36,813 nucleotides of DNA from Anaerolineales bacterium (GTDB taxonomy: Bacteria; Chloroflexota; Anaerolineae; Anaerolineales; UBA11657): contig JAKUPR010000012.1 in NCBI GenBank assembly GCA_022450585.1, positions 1 through 36,813 of the forward strand. Direction: 5' to 3'. The first letter of the stretch is position 1; each line of letters starts with the position of its first letter. A program made the translations under genes and the position numbers. Positions 6,824 to 17,086 of this stretch are shown piece by piece. A model generated the notes under the pieces. The model did no database searches. It saw only the letters and a program-made list of their open reading frames with translations, and had not been told where the DNA came from.

Positions 6824-8197
6824 ATGAGCACCGCACCTGTAATATTGGCCGCTGGTAAAGGTGTGCGTATGTGCTCAAGCCTGCCAAAAGTTTTGCATAC
6901 TGTGGCTGGTAAGACCTTGGTTGAATATGCTGTTGATTTAGGTAGGACAGTTGGTGATGAATCTCCCTTGGTTGTAATTGGACACGGCGCGGAAGCCGTT
7001 CGTAAAGTTGTAGGCGATACTGCCCGCGTTGTAATGCAAGCAGATCAGAAAGGTACCGGTCATGCATTGATGCAAGCGGAGGCGGTGCTTCATGGCAATG
7101 CAGATCGTGTGTTAGTGTGGGCGGCTGATATGCCTCTTCTGAGTGCGAAGACACTTGAAGCTGTAGTAGCGCGACAGCTAGAAAATGACGGGCCTATTTC
7201 ACTCGTTACCGCCGTTTCTGATCAGAAGCGTGGTTTTGGACGCTTGCTTCGTGCTGATGATGGCACATTGCAGGCAGTAGTTGAGCAGGTCGATGCCAAT
7301 GAGCATCAGCTTTCCATTAGTGATTTGAACGTGGGCGTTTATTGTTTCGATGCGGATTGGCTGTGGCCGGAACTTTCCAAGCTACAGGTCTCTGCTTCCG
7401 GGGAATATTACCTTACTGATTTGGTAGCAGCTGCAGTGGCGCAGGGACGTTCGGTTCGTGATATTGTCGTGGATGATCCGGTTGAGATAATAGGCATAAA
7501 CACACGTGTACATCTGGCCGAGGCTGAAGCTGTATTGCGCGAGCGCATCAATTATGGTTGGATGAACAAGGGGGTCACTGTACTTGATCCAGACAATACT
7601 TATATTGCCTCAAGTGTACGGATTGGTTCTGATACCATTGTGCTGCCAAACACGTATTTGTACGGTGAGACAAGAGTGGGGTCCTCTTGTACGATTGGTC
7701 CCAACAGTGTGGTGCGTGATTCTGTGATTGCAGATGGATGCCGAGTAGAGTGTTCCGTCTTGGAAAAGGCTACTTTGGAGGAGGGAGTCGATGTTGGACC
7801 CTTTGGGCATTTGCGTGAAGGGTCCTATTTGGCGCGTGGTGTGCATGTCGGTAATTTTGGTGAGGTGAAGAACTCATACCTGGGACCGCAGGTAAAAATG
7901 GGGCATTTTTCTTATGTTGGGGACGCGAGGGTTGGTGCACGAACGAATATCGGCGCGGGCACTATTACTTGCAATTATGGTGCTGACAAAAACAAACATC
8001 GTACTGTAATTGGTGAGGATGTTTTCATCGGGAGTGACACAATGATGGTTGCACCTATATGCATCGGAGCACGGTCTCGCACTGGTGCAGGATCGGTGGT
8101 TACCAAAGATGTACCCGCTGACAGTACTGCTGTGGGTGTGCCTGCGCGTATCATTAAGCGTGGGTCTGCAGAGGGGAATCAGGACGACGATGATTAA
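6824..8197 (+). CDS. glmU: Bifunctional GlmU: glucosamine-1-phosphate acetyltransferase / N-acetylglucosamine-1-phosphate uridylyltransferase
   Basis: A 457-residue cytoplasmic enzyme making UDP-GlcNAc for peptidoglycan and other glycans. The N-terminal uridylyltransferase domain begins VILAAGKGVRMCSSLPKVLH, with Val where most members have Thr in GxGTRM. It has GTGHAL and WAADMPLL further on. From about residue 250 a left-handed beta-helix carries the acetyltransferase domain (FGHLREGS, NIGAGTITCNYGADKNKHRT, GAGSVVTKDVP). The length is standard. ATG 6824 is preferred to the upstream in-frame TTG 6785 because the conserved domain begins a few residues later. The last 8 bp overlap the start of the next gene. 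Its acidic tail DDDD is at the overlap. Confidence 0.96.
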   Translation: MSTAPVILAAGKGVRMCSSLPKVLHTVAGKTLVEYAVDLGRTVGDESPLVVIGHGAEAVRKVVGDTARVVMQADQKGTGHALMQAEAVLHGNADRVLVWAADMPLLSAKTLEAVVARQLENDGPISLVTAVSDQKRGFGRLLRADDGTLQAVVEQVDANEHQLSISDLNVGVYCFDADWLWPELSKLQVSASGEYYLTDLVAAAVAQGRSVRDIVVDDPVEIIGINTRVHLAEAEAVLRERINYGWMNKGVTVLDPDNTYIASSVRIGSDTIVLPNTYLYGETRVGSSCTIGPNSVVRDSVIADGCRVECSVLEKATLEEGVDVGPFGHLREGSYLARGVHVGNFGEVKNSYLGPQVKMGHFSYVGDARVGARTNIGAGTITCNYGADKNKHRTVIGEDVFIGSDTMMVAPICIGARSRTGAGSVVTKDVPADSTAVGVPARIIKRGSAEGNQDDDD

Positions 8198-9467
8198 TTT
8201 CCTCGGACTGGCTGGGCTGTTGATAGCTAATGGATTGGTTGCCACTACGCGTGCACTCTTCGCTAATGTGTCCAAGAATGGATTGGAACAAAATAGTGAG
8301 AATGGCGATGCCGGCGAGAGACTTGTGCGTCTCTTACTCGAAGATAGCATGCGTTTACAGCTAACATTGCGCCTTTTGCAGATGCTAATCTACTTACTAA
8401 TTGCGGGCGAGATAGCGTGGCGGGTTGTTCCCAACCTATACCAAATAGGCGCGATTTTAATCACCTTGTTGGCTGTAGTGCTTACTTTGATTCTGGTCAT
8501 CGTTGGTGAATTGGTGCCTCAATCCTTGGTGATGGGGGCGCCTATGCTCTGGGCTGTGCGCATCGCGCCGGTCATGTTTGCTCTTAAATGGATATGTGCA
8601 CCAGCCACGCGCCTGGTTGAGTGGACTGCTGGCCGTCTTCGGGTTCCTCTCAGCGAGCGAGACCGTTTGCTGGTTACTCCAGATGAGATCAAAGATTTAG
8701 TGGATGCTGGGGAAGAGCGTGGGTCTATTGAGCAGGATGAGCGCCAGATGATTTATTCGGTCTTTCAGTTCAGTGATACGTTGGTCCGTGAGGTTATGAT
8801 TCCGCGCATAGATGTTCTAGCGCTGGATGTCAAAACGAGATTGGCGGTGGCACATGAGGTGGTCGTAGAAAATGGTTTTAGCCGTATACCGGTTTACGAA
8901 TTCTCAGTTGACAACGTTATTGGCTTGCTATATGCAAAAGATTTGCTTTCGGCGCAGCCAACTAGTGAGAATGACGAGGATTTACGAGATAGATTACGTA
9001 CTCCGTTCTTTGTGCCGGAGACCAAGAAGATAGATGCCCTCCTGCCCGAATTGCAGGCGCAGCGAATGCACATGGCTATCGTGGTTGATGAATATGGTGG
9101 CATGGCTGGAGTGGTCACCTTGGAAGATCTAGTGGAAGAATTGATTGGTGAGGTTCAAGACGAACATGACCCAGAAGAAGAGGTGCCCTTCCGGCAGGTC
9201 GGCGAAAATGAATTTATGGTTTACGGTCGCGTCGACATTGATGACCTGAATCGCAAGCTTCAAATAGGAATTGACAGTGGTGAGGCTGATACTCTGGCTG
9301 GATTTATCTTCGGGAAACTTGGGCGTGTGCCTGATGTTGGCGAAGTGTTGGAAGTAGATGGACTTCATATGGAGGTACATCAGGTGGTCGAGCGTCAGAT
9401 TAGATGGGTTCGCGTGTTGTGCCAGAGTGAGATCTCATCTGGCTCGAATATGGTGGATGATTCCTGA
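8190..9467 (+). CDS. CNNM/CorC-type membrane protein (DUF21, CBS pair, CorC_HlyC domain)
   Basis: A 425-residue protein of the family often labelled hemolysin-like or magnesium/cobalt efflux. Residues 1-190 are the DUF21 (CNNM) membrane domain with four hydrophobic stretches, although the sequence NGLEQNSENGDAGERLVRLL is typical of a cytoplasmic insertion near residue 30. Two CBS domains follow (VREVMIPRIDVLALD; GFSRIPVYEFSVDNVIGLLYAKDLL; and MAIVVDEYGGMAGVVTLEDLVEELIGEVQDE in pieces). A CorC_HlyC domain ends the protein. The family is linked to Mg2+ transport, and the ion is not provable here. ATG 8190 lies within the end of glmU and has an AGGACG ribosome site, so the pair is coupled. Confidence 0.9.
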   Translation: MINFLGLAGLLIANGLVATTRALFANVSKNGLEQNSENGDAGERLVRLLLEDSMRLQLTLRLLQMLIYLLIAGEIAWRVVPNLYQIGAILITLLAVVLTLILVIVGELVPQSLVMGAPMLWAVRIAPVMFALKWICAPATRLVEWTAGRLRVPLSERDRLLVTPDEIKDLVDAGEERGSIEQDERQMIYSVFQFSDTLVREVMIPRIDVLALDVKTRLAVAHEVVVENGFSRIPVYEFSVDNVIGLLYAKDLLSAQPTSENDEDLRDRLRTPFFVPETKKIDALLPELQAQRMHMAIVVDEYGGMAGVVTLEDLVEELIGEVQDEHDPEEEVPFRQVGENEFMVYGRVDIDDLNRKLQIGIDSGEADTLAGFIFGKLGRVPDVGEVLEVDGLHMEVHQVVERQIRWVRVLCQSEISSGSNMVDDS

Positions 9468-9622
9468 CATCTGTCACTAACGGATTTGTTACTCGCATAT
9501 CTTCCTAAGGCTGTTTTGGTCTATCATCTGTGTGCAGCATTTCATTAGAGTTGTTATTCTGAAAAACTGAAACAAATTTGGCCTCCTTGAGTACTTAGCT
9601 AGGTATGATTTAGAGGCCTGAA

Positions 9623-9631
9623 TGGTATAAT
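9623..9631 (+). promoter_or_regulatory. Extended -10 promoter of recO
   Basis: TGG-TATAAT, a perfect extended -10, ends 6 nt before the recO ATG. Transcription from it would start at or beside the A of the start codon, so the mRNA would have no leader. No good -35 is present, as is common with extended -10 promoters. A GGCCTC/GAGGCC inverted repeat with a long loop lies just upstream (about 9580-9617). Confidence 0.65.
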
Positions 9632-9637
9632 GCGTGG

Positions 9638-10483
9638 ATGGCGCACCCTCGGTCAATTCGTACCGAAGCAATTGTTCTTCGGCAGCAAGTCTTTGGCGAG
9701 GCCGATAGGATACTGACGCTGCTGACGCCGAATCGTGGCAAAGTGGCGGCAATTGCCAAAGGTGTTCGTCGCATATCAAGCCGCAAAGCTGGTCATCTTG
9801 ATCTCTTTATGCGTGCTGATGTGCTGTTGTCTATAGGTCGAAATCTCGACATTATCAATCAGGCGCAGTCTATCGATTCTTTTCGTTTGTTGCGTGAGGA
9901 TTTGTTGCGCTCTAGCTATGCTAGCTATTGTGTTGAGTTGCTTGACCGCTTTACTCCTGATGGAGAAACCAATCATGAACTATACAGACTTTTGGCTGAC
10001 ACTCTGTCGCGTGTAAATGGTAGCGATGATTTGGCGCTTACAGCGCGTTATTATGAACTCCATCTTCTTACAATAGTGGGATTTCGCCCAGAGTTAGAAC
10101 ATTGTCTAGGTGCAGGTGAGCTAGTCAAGCCTGAGGACCAGTATTTTGACTCTTTATCTGGTGGGGTGCTATGCCCGCGCTGTGGCAGCCAGCGTCCGGG
10201 AGCTCGTCCTATAAGTATGAGTGCTCTTAAAGTGATGCGATTCCTGCAGCGTAGTACATATGAAGATGTACATCACTTGCGTGTGCGCCCCAAGGTTGCT
10301 GCCGAGCTGGAAAGCATGCAGCGTCATTACATTACCGTGCAACTGGAAAGACAACTGAATTCGGTAGATTTTATGGAGCGTGTAAGTGAAAGTGATCTTA
10401 GTAAATTAGTCACAGAAACTCCTCTAACTATGTCAGCGAAAATCACAGCTGGTACCGAAAAAAGCAAACCGGTGGTGGAATGA
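9638..10483 (+). CDS. recO: DNA repair protein RecO
   Basis: A 281-residue RecO, which with RecR loads RecA onto SSB-coated single-stranded DNA during gap repair. The N-terminal OB-fold starts [24 protein letters not shown] and [12 protein letters not shown], the standard opening. A helical middle ([45 protein letters not shown]) precedes a zinc-type site (CxxC in VLCPRCGS). ATG 9638 is the only sensible start; no ribosome site precedes it, in line with a leaderless transcript from the adjacent -10. Its stop overlaps the glyQS start (ATGA). The C-terminal tail beyond about residue 250 is not conserved. Confidence 0.93.
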   Translation: MAHPRSIRTEAIVLRQQVFGEADRILTLLTPNRGKVAAIAKGVRRISSRKAGHLDLFMRADVLLSIGRNLDIINQAQSIDSFRLLREDLLRSSYASYCVELLDRFTPDGETNHELYRLLADTLSRVNGSDDLALTARYYELHLLTIVGFRPELEHCLGAGELVKPEDQYFDSLSGGVLCPRCGSQRPGARPISMSALKVMRFLQRSTYEDVHHLRVRPKVAAELESMQRHYITVQLERQLNSVDFMERVSESDLSKLVTETPLTMSAKITAGTEKSKPVVE

Positions 10484-13473
10484 CGAATCCGCCAAGTTTT
10501 CAAGGTGCTATCCTGTTGCTAGAGCGTTTCTGGGCTGAACACGGTTGTCTCATCTGGCAGCCTTATAATCATCAGGTTGGTGCTGGTACGATGAATCCCG
10601 CGACTGCTCTTCGGGTACTTGGTCCGGAGCCGTGGAATGTAGCGTACGTAGAGCCGTCAGTACGTCCTGATGATGGTCGCTATGGCGAAAACCCCAACCG
10701 TTTGCAGCAGCACTACCAGTACCAGGTTGTCCTGAAACCCGCACCGGAAAATCCGCAGGAACTTTATCTAAATTCACTCACAGCCCTTGGAATCGACTCA
10801 GATTTGCATGACATACGCTTTGTGGAAGATAACTGGCAGCAGCCTGCAATTGGTGCATGGGGTCTAGGATGGGAAGTATGGCTTGACGGTCAGGAAATTA
10901 CACAGTTCACCTATTTTCAGCAGGTGGGAGGTGTTACTCTAGATCCAGTAGCTGTAGAGTTGACCTATGGTCTTGAGCGAATCCTGATTGGTCTCCAGCG
11001 TGTAAAAGGTTTCCGCGACATTGAGTGGAGCAATGGTGTCACATACGGTGAGGTCAATCTTCAAGCTGAGCAGCAGCACAGTTGCTACTACTTTGAAGTG
11101 GCGGATGTTGAGCGCCTTCGCTCCCTTTACGATTTATACCAACTAGAAGCCGCGGAAGCGCTGCGAGCTGGGTTGTTGCTGCCTGCCTATGACTATGCTC
11201 TTAAGTGCTCTCATACGTTCAACGTGCTTGATGCGCGTGGTGCGATTGGTGTTACCGAGAGGGTACGCTTTTTTCGTGATATGCGTAAGTTGGTCCGGGA
11301 AGTTGCCCAAGCTTACGTTGAGGAGAGACGCGATTTAGGTTTTCCACTCCTGTCAGATAAGCAGTCCGCCGTGGTTCCTGTAAATACACTTGGTTTGCCG
11401 CAGTCCCCGGAAGGACCAGAGTCATATCTACTGGAAATTGGAGTTGAGGAATTGCCACCTGGGGACCTGGCAAGCGCGCTAGCGCAACTCCGGAAACATG
11501 TATCAAAATTATTGGTTGATTATCACCTTCCACATGGCGCGATTAATATCTGGGGAACTCCGAGGAGGCTGGTGGTCTTGGTTGAGGGTTTAGAATCTCG
11601 ACAGACCAGTACTGAGAAGGTTGTGCGCGGTCCATCCGTTCGTCATGCTTTCGATGCTGACGGAAAGCCCACTCGTGCTGCCGAAGGATTTGCAAGAAGT
11701 CAGTCGTCAAAGGTTTCTGAACTTGAATGCAGAGAAATTGAGGGACGGGAATATGTGGTCGCGATTGTGCGTCAGGATGGTAGGCCGTTGCCTGAAGTGC
11801 TAGTCGAGATCGCACCTGCTATTTTGGATAGCTTGCGTTTTGATCGCAGTATGCGTTGGATTCCAGGCGTAGATTCCCTGGAATTTTCACGTCCAATACG
11901 TTGGATGCTTTCCCTATTGGGTAGCGAGCAGATACCATTCGAATATGCGGGATTGATGTCTGGCAACAAGACGCGTGGGCTTCGTACTGCGGGTGTATCG
12001 GACTTTGTAGTAAGCACGTCGGGTGCATATGAGACGCTGATGGCGCAGCACCTAGTGGTACTTGATCCCGCGGAACGACGTGGACGTGTAGCAGGTGATG
12101 CGCAGCAGTTGGCAAATGGGGTGGGCGGTGAAATCATTAGCGATTCTAAGTTGCTCACAGAAATTGCCAATTTGGTTGAGCACCCTGCTGCCTTTATTGG
12201 TGAATTTGATCCTGACTTTCTGCGTCTTCCGCAGCCAGTGCTTATTGAGGTAATGAAGAAGCAGCAGCGTTATTTTCCAGTAATGAGAGGTGATACGTTA
12301 CTTCCTTATTTTGTAGGTGTGCGAAACGGTGTTGCTCAGAATCTTGAACTTGTCATAGAGGGTAATGAGCATGTGTTACGCGCGCGTTTTGCGGATGCTA
12401 GCTATTTTGTTCGTCAGGATAGCGAGCGTACTCTTACAGAGTTCCGCAGTGAACTCTCGCGTTTAACGTTTCAGGAACAGTTGGGGTCCATGTTGGAAAA
12501 ATCTGAACGTGTCGAGAAATTGACAGGTACATTAGCGGTGCTTCTAGGACTGGATGAGGGCGACTGTAAGCATGCACTACGTGCATCACACTTGGCGAAG
12601 GCGGATCTTGCTACATCTATGGTGGTAGAGATGACCGCGCTGCAGGGTGTTATGGGGCGTGAGTATGCCTTGGCAACAGGGGAGTCCGAGGAGGTGGCTC
12701 GGGCTATAGAGGAGCACTATTGGCCTTTGGGTCCGGGTGCAAAATTGCCGCAGGAATTAATTAGCTTGGTAGTTGGTTTAGCAGACCGTTTGGATTCGCT
12801 CATTGGACTGTTCGCTGTCGGCATTGCACCTACAGGTGCTGCAGACCCTTTTGGACAGCGTCGTGCGGCACTTGGAATTATTCAGTTGCTTTTGGGGCGC
12901 GAGTTGGATTTTGACCTGCAGACGAGTTTGGAGAAGGCGGCTGCGCTTCAGTCAGTACCTGCGGAAGCAGCTGTAAACGAGGCGGCTGATTTTCTCGTCG
13001 GCCGGCTGCGTGGTGTATTGCGCGAGCGCGGCTATCGACCTGATATATTGGAGGCAGTGCTGATGGTACAGGGTGGGAACCCTTGGAGGGCCATGAAGTC
13101 CGCTGAACAGTTGAGTGTATGGGTTGCGCGCTCAGATTGGCAATCCATATTGGAGGCTTTCTCACGGTGCGCGCGCATTCTACCTGAGAAAGTAACTATT
13201 GGGCAGCCCGATCCTGACATCTTTGCAAATGACGCAGAGCGCGAATTGTGGTCTGCAGTGGAGGCTGCGCAGTTATCCCTTGCTGATCAACCGTTCGTCG
13301 ACGACTTTTTGCTGGCTTTTACTAATATTATTCCGGCCATCACGCAATTTTTCGATGAGGTTTTGGTGATGGATGACGACTTATCTCTCCGCGCCAACCG
13401 ATTAGCTCTCTTGAGGTGTCTGACTGGTCTTTCAAACGGTACTGTAGATCTTTCGAAACTAGAGGGCTTTTGA
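10480..13473 (+). CDS. glyQS: Glycyl-tRNA synthetase, alpha and beta subunits fused
   Basis: A 997-residue single-chain form of the bacterial heterotetrameric GlyRS. Residues 1-290 match the alpha subunit, which holds the catalytic site: [39 protein letters not shown] and [11 protein letters not shown] linker of about 25 residues follows. From about residue 315 the beta subunit begins ([19 protein letters not shown]). It includes [11 protein letters not shown] and an HD-like region ([24 protein letters not shown]) and ends with the anticodon-binding DALR-like segment. Most bacteria encode glyQ and glyS separately; fused forms are known, for example in Chlamydia. It overlaps recO by 4 bp. No frameshift is visible at the junction. 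Confidence 0.95.
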   Translation: MTNPPSFQGAILLLERFWAEHGCLIWQPYNHQVGAGTMNPATALRVLGPEPWNVAYVEPSVRPDDGRYGENPNRLQQHYQYQVVLKPAPENPQELYLNSLTALGIDSDLHDIRFVEDNWQQPAIGAWGLGWEVWLDGQEITQFTYFQQVGGVTLDPVAVELTYGLERILIGLQRVKGFRDIEWSNGVTYGEVNLQAEQQHSCYYFEVADVERLRSLYDLYQLEAAEALRAGLLLPAYDYALKCSHTFNVLDARGAIGVTERVRFFRDMRKLVREVAQAYVEERRDLGFPLLSDKQSAVVPVNTLGLPQSPEGPESYLLEIGVEELPPGDLASALAQLRKHVSKLLVDYHLPHGAINIWGTPRRLVVLVEGLESRQTSTEKVVRGPSVRHAFDADGKPTRAAEGFARSQSSKVSELECREIEGREYVVAIVRQDGRPLPEVLVEIAPAILDSLRFDRSMRWIPGVDSLEFSRPIRWMLSLLGSEQIPFEYAGLMSGNKTRGLRTAGVSDFVVSTSGAYETLMAQHLVVLDPAERRGRVAGDAQQLANGVGGEIISDSKLLTEIANLVEHPAAFIGEFDPDFLRLPQPVLIEVMKKQQRYFPVMRGDTLLPYFVGVRNGVAQNLELVIEGNEHVLRARFADASYFVRQDSERTLTEFRSELSRLTFQEQLGSMLEKSERVEKLTGTLAVLLGLDEGDCKHALRASHLAKADLATSMVVEMTALQGVMGREYALATGESEEVARAIEEHYWPLGPGAKLPQELISLVVGLADRLDSLIGLFAVGIAPTGAADPFGQRRAALGIIQLLLGRELDFDLQTSLEKAAALQSVPAEAAVNEAADFLVGRLRGVLRERGYRPDILEAVLMVQGGNPWRAMKSAEQLSVWVARSDWQSILEAFSRCARILPEKVTIGQPDPDIFANDAERELWSAVEAAQLSLADQPFVDDFLLAFTNIIPAITQFFDEVLVMDDDLSLRANRLALLRCLTGLSNGTVDLSKLEGF

Positions 13474-13522
13474 TCATGTGCCTTGTTGTTAGGCATACAG
13501 TGCGGATTCAAAGAGAAGTGAA

Positions 13523-15436
13523 ATGAAAGTTACCGAGGAGATAAAGTCTCGTGTTGACATCGTCGAGGTGGTCGGCGAGACGGTGAAACTGCGTCGGACG
13601 GGGAGCGCACACACAGGCTTCTGTCCATTCCACGATAACAAGAACACACCTGCATTTGTCGTATGGCCAGATACTGGTACTTGGAAGTGTTTTGGGGTCT
13701 GCAATGATGGAGGTGATGCTTTTAGTTTCTTGATGAAAAAGGAAGGTTGGGACTTTCGTGAGACTTTGGAGTATCTCGCGCGTCTTACCGGAGTCCAACT
13801 TGATCCGCCTAATCCGCAAAAAGATAAGCAGCTTAAGGAGCGCGCGCGTTTGTCGCAGCTGCTCAACATGGTTAGTGAATACTACCATCATCTTCTGTGC
13901 AATAGTTCTGTTGCTCAGGAAGCTCGCGAGCACCTGAAGGGTCGGGGTATTGTGAATGAAAGCTGGGATGATTTTGAACTGGGATATGCGTTGCCTGAGT
14001 GGGGTGCACTACGGCAGCATTGTTTCGAGCAAGGATACACCGATGATGATTTGGTCTACATCGGCATGTTAGTTAAGAAGGAAGATGGCAAAAGCTTCGA
14101 CCGTTTCCGAAACCGTATTATGATTCCAATACGTGACCCAAAGGGACAAGTGGTTGGTTTTGGCGCGCGTGCTATAGATGTCGATGACGTACCGAAATTC
14201 ATGAATTCTCCTCAAACTGAACTTTTTGATAAAGGGGCGTTGTTGTATGGTCTAGACCTTGCCAATTTAGCGATACGTGAGCATGGCACATCTGTCCTAG
14301 TTGAGGGTTACATGGATGTCATAGTTGCGCACCAGTCCGGCTTCTCCAATGTGGTCTCTGCTATGGGAACTGCGTTAAGCGAACAACAATTGCGGCTGCT
14401 GAAACGACATGCGGCTAGTGTTGTGCTAGCACTTGACCCAGATGTGGCCGGAGACCGTGCTACTCTTCGAAGTCTGAGTGTGGCTCGTGATACTTTTGAC
14501 CGCAAGGTATCTCCGGCATTTAATCCACGAGGGCTACTCGTCAATGAGGGTGCGTTGCAGGTAGACATTAGTGTGGCAAATTTGCCGGCTGGAATGGACC
14601 CTGATGAGGTTATTATTGATGACCCGGAACAATGGCGCTTATTGATTCGTGATGCTCAACCGGTGGTTGATTACATCATGGGTGTATTTACGGTTGGGCG
14701 TGACCTGTCTGATTCGAAAACCAAGGCTGAAATAATTGATGATATTATGCCAATTATCTCGGATGTCAGTCATCCAGTTGAACGGGCGGATTACCTACAG
14801 AAACTGGCAAGGTTGCTACAGGTGGATGAGAGATTGCTGCAGGGTTATAGGCCGCGCAGTAGGGGCGGAAGAGTGAGGTCATCTATAGCAGATTTGCCTC
14901 CGAAGAGTCAATCTGTATCTAGTTCAGATCAGCTGGAAACTTACGTGCTTGCTGCTCTGCTGAGGCATCCTGAATTGTTGGTTCGCATTGATCGCGCTCT
15001 GCGTGAAGCGAATGCGGAAACGTTGTCACCACAGGACTTCTCCGAATCTGAGTTTCAAAATCTTTTCATCCAGCTGCATCGCAGTTTACATCAAGCAGAG
15101 AGAAATCCCTCTGAATTCCTGCGTAGTGAAGTTGGGCCTGGGTTGACGGAGTGTTGGGAGGTGCTCTGGGAGCAGGGCGATAAATTATGGGTCAATGATG
15201 AGCGTCGTGGGAAAGATATTGTCAATGCTGCCATAAGATTACGTCTTCGAAACTTGTCTGAATCTCTGCAGGAACTGCAAGTTTTAGGCGATGCTGCTGC
15301 TGAACAGGGCGAAACTAAACAGGAGAAACTGTATCAGAAGTTGACTCTGCAGCATACTCGTGCACTTCGTGGTTTGCAGCGCTTCTTGTGGCAGTACTCA
15401 CACTCCTCTAATATTGTGGAAACTATGGACCTCTAG
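13523..15436 (+). CDS. dnaG: DNA primase DnaG
   Basis: A 637-residue primase that lays RNA primers for replication together with the replicative helicase. The N-terminal zinc domain has C34, H37, C56 and C60 (CPFH, then CFGVC), so the last pair is CxxxC instead of the usual CxxC. The TOPRIM catalytic core is clear: VEGYMDVIVAHQSG with the conserved Glu, and LALDPDVAGDRATLRS with the DxD-type acid pair. The C-terminal part after about residue 450 is helical and probably binds DnaB. It lies 49 nt after glyQS with an AGAGAAGTG ribosome site and just before a sigma factor gene, recalling the dnaG-rpoD pairing of many bacteria. Confidence 0.95.
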   Translation: MKVTEEIKSRVDIVEVVGETVKLRRTGSAHTGFCPFHDNKNTPAFVVWPDTGTWKCFGVCNDGGDAFSFLMKKEGWDFRETLEYLARLTGVQLDPPNPQKDKQLKERARLSQLLNMVSEYYHHLLCNSSVAQEAREHLKGRGIVNESWDDFELGYALPEWGALRQHCFEQGYTDDDLVYIGMLVKKEDGKSFDRFRNRIMIPIRDPKGQVVGFGARAIDVDDVPKFMNSPQTELFDKGALLYGLDLANLAIREHGTSVLVEGYMDVIVAHQSGFSNVVSAMGTALSEQQLRLLKRHAASVVLALDPDVAGDRATLRSLSVARDTFDRKVSPAFNPRGLLVNEGALQVDISVANLPAGMDPDEVIIDDPEQWRLLIRDAQPVVDYIMGVFTVGRDLSDSKTKAEIIDDIMPIISDVSHPVERADYLQKLARLLQVDERLLQGYRPRSRGGRVRSSIADLPPKSQSVSSSDQLETYVLAALLRHPELLVRIDRALREANAETLSPQDFSESEFQNLFIQLHRSLHQAERNPSEFLRSEVGPGLTECWEVLWEQGDKLWVNDERRGKDIVNAAIRLRLRNLSESLQELQVLGDAAAEQGETKQEKLYQKLTLQHTRALRGLQRFLWQYSHSSNIVETMDL

Positions 15437-15457
15437 GTATGGAGTTGCCAACAGTAG

Positions 15458-16939
15458 ATGGATGATTTTGTTGATAGCCAAGAAAAAGAAAACTGGCCAG
15501 AAGCTTCAATCAGAAAGGTTCTATCTAGCGCTGAGATGGTTGACCCAGCGGTGAAACCAATTGATTCGGCTCAAAAACTAAGTGTGAGTAGTGACCCAGT
15601 GCGTATGTATATGAAGGAAATTAGCCAGGTGGCACTCCTAAGCGTTGATCAGGAATTCTGGCTTTCTACCTGTGTGACTGGCGCGAGTTGGCTGCTGTCC
15701 TTACAAATTGATAGCATATCTCCTGCTCCGAGAGGTAAAGACCTGATGTTGCAGGTGTGGAATGAAACCGCAAAGATATGGAGAAAGTTGCGTGCTGATT
15801 GCGAGCGGATGAATAAGAAGCCAGTAGATTTTCGTAGTGTGGTGTTGGAGGCACATTGGCTTAGAAAGAATTGGGACATGAATGAGAAATCTTTTCTGCG
15901 CCAATGGTTAGACAATGGTAACTGGGGTGAGGATGATGATTGGAATAGATTGGCAAATAAAGCTTTGCGTGTTTTCACTGGTCTTTACCTGTTGCCAGAG
16001 GCGTTCCAGTTGGCCTTAGCGGAGCGCGTCAAGAATGTCAAAGTCGTTCCTCGAAGCGTTACTGTGGTGCACTGGTTTCCGTCGGAGGAGTCAATTCAGG
16101 AATCACTAGAGTGGGTTCAGCAACGGGGATCCGACGCCACGCGTACGCTTGTGCGTGCAAATCTACGCCTCGTTGTGAGTGTGGCCAAAAGTTACAACGG
16201 GCGAGGAATCTCCTTTCTTGATCTTATTCAGGAGGGCAATGTAGGTCTGTTGCGCTCTGTGAGCAAGTTTGATCCTGCACGTGGCTATAGATTTAGTACC
16301 TATGCTACTTGGTGGATTCGCCAAGCTATTGGCCGTGCAGTCGCTGAGTATGGCCGCACTATTCGTATCCCCGTACATATGATTGAAACCATCAGCCGAG
16401 CTAGGCGCGCCAGGCATGAATTAGTGCAGCATTATGCACGCGAGCCGTCTCACCAAGAAGTTGCGTTACATATGGGTATGCTAGCCCCTGAAGATCGGGC
16501 GGATATCGAAAAGGCCAATGCGGACGGGAGCTCACTGACTTTAGATTTAGAGCGCAAGCTTCAGCGAGCTGGCGAACGTGTTGGTGAAATTGCTCGATTT
16601 AGCCAAGAGCCTATGTCGCTTGAGTTGCCGGTCAGCGGAGATTCTGACGCCTTGTTAGGTGACTTTGTTCAGGATGAGCTCGTTCCTGGACCAGTAGCCG
16701 CATCTGATTCTAGTATGTTGCGCAACTACATACGTGATGCTCTCGGTGGTCTAAATGATCGTGAACGGAAAGTGATTGAATTGCGTTTTGGTCTGGTAGA
16801 TGGGCGTGATCATACTCTTGCTGAGGTAGGCGCACGATTCAAATTGACTCGTGAACGTATCCGACAGATAGAATCAAAAGCATTACGTAAGTTACGCTCT
16901 CCGGTGCACAGTGGATCTTTGAGAGATTACCTGGGATGA
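15458..16939 (+). CDS. Sigma70-family RNA polymerase sigma factor lacking region 1.1 (probable group 2)
   Basis: A 493-residue sigma factor. Region 1.2 begins [17 protein letters not shown] (about residue 48). A non-conserved insertion of some 150 residues follows. Region 2 starts near residue 229 ([55 protein letters not shown]). Region 3.0 reads [14 protein letters not shown] with H307 and E310, the two positions that in E. coli sigma70 (H455, E458) contact the extended -10 TG. Region 4.2 is [21 protein letters not shown] region 1.1 is not visible in the short N-terminus, so despite sitting next to dnaG it may be an alternative to the primary factor at 33005-34186. It starts 21 nt after dnaG. 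Confidence 0.9.
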   Translation: MDDFVDSQEKENWPEASIRKVLSSAEMVDPAVKPIDSAQKLSVSSDPVRMYMKEISQVALLSVDQEFWLSTCVTGASWLLSLQIDSISPAPRGKDLMLQVWNETAKIWRKLRADCERMNKKPVDFRSVVLEAHWLRKNWDMNEKSFLRQWLDNGNWGEDDDWNRLANKALRVFTGLYLLPEAFQLALAERVKNVKVVPRSVTVVHWFPSEESIQESLEWVQQRGSDATRTLVRANLRLVVSVAKSYNGRGISFLDLIQEGNVGLLRSVSKFDPARGYRFSTYATWWIRQAIGRAVAEYGRTIRIPVHMIETISRARRARHELVQHYAREPSHQEVALHMGMLAPEDRADIEKANADGSSLTLDLERKLQRAGERVGEIARFSQEPMSLELPVSGDSDALLGDFVQDELVPGPVAASDSSMLRNYIRDALGGLNDRERKVIELRFGLVDGRDHTLAEVGARFKLTRERIRQIESKALRKLRSPVHSGSLRDYLG

Positions 16940-16959
16940 TCGGAGTGTACATATTTTTG

Positions 16960-16988
16960 TTGACGCTTGGCGTAGCGTGTGATAAACT
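16960..16988 (+). promoter_or_regulatory. Promoter of the nuo operon
   Basis: TTGACG (16960-16965), a 17-nt spacer, then TAAACT (16983-16988) preceded by TGA at 16980-16982, an extended -10. Predicted start near 16995. It is the only strong promoter I see ahead of the 14-gene block. Confidence 0.8.
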
Positions 16989-16994
16989 CCGATT

Positions 16995-17086
16995 TACGAT
17001 TGTGACAAACCCCACAATGCAATATCATATCGGCGAATCCGATGATGTCTAACCGTAGTCTACCCAAGTGTGGACTTAATTAGTAG
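16995..17086 (+). promoter_or_regulatory. nuo operon leader with two small hairpins
   Basis: The roughly 92-nt untranslated leader can form ATTGTG/CACAAT (16999-17004 with 17013-17018, 8-nt loop) and ATCGG/CCGAT (17029-17033 with 17039-17043, 5-nt loop). No terminator-type T run follows and no known riboswitch was recognised. Direct ribosome binding to nuoA is weak, with only purine-poor sequence before the ATG. Confidence 0.4.

Noticed and set aside
9604-9609. TATGAT as the recO -10 with TTGAGT (9587-9592) as -35
   Set aside because: The spacer is only 11 nt; the extended -10 at 9623-9631 is far better.
16995-17086. Riboswitch in the nuo leader
   Set aside because: Only two short A+T-moderate hairpins are present, with no conserved aptamer core or terminator.
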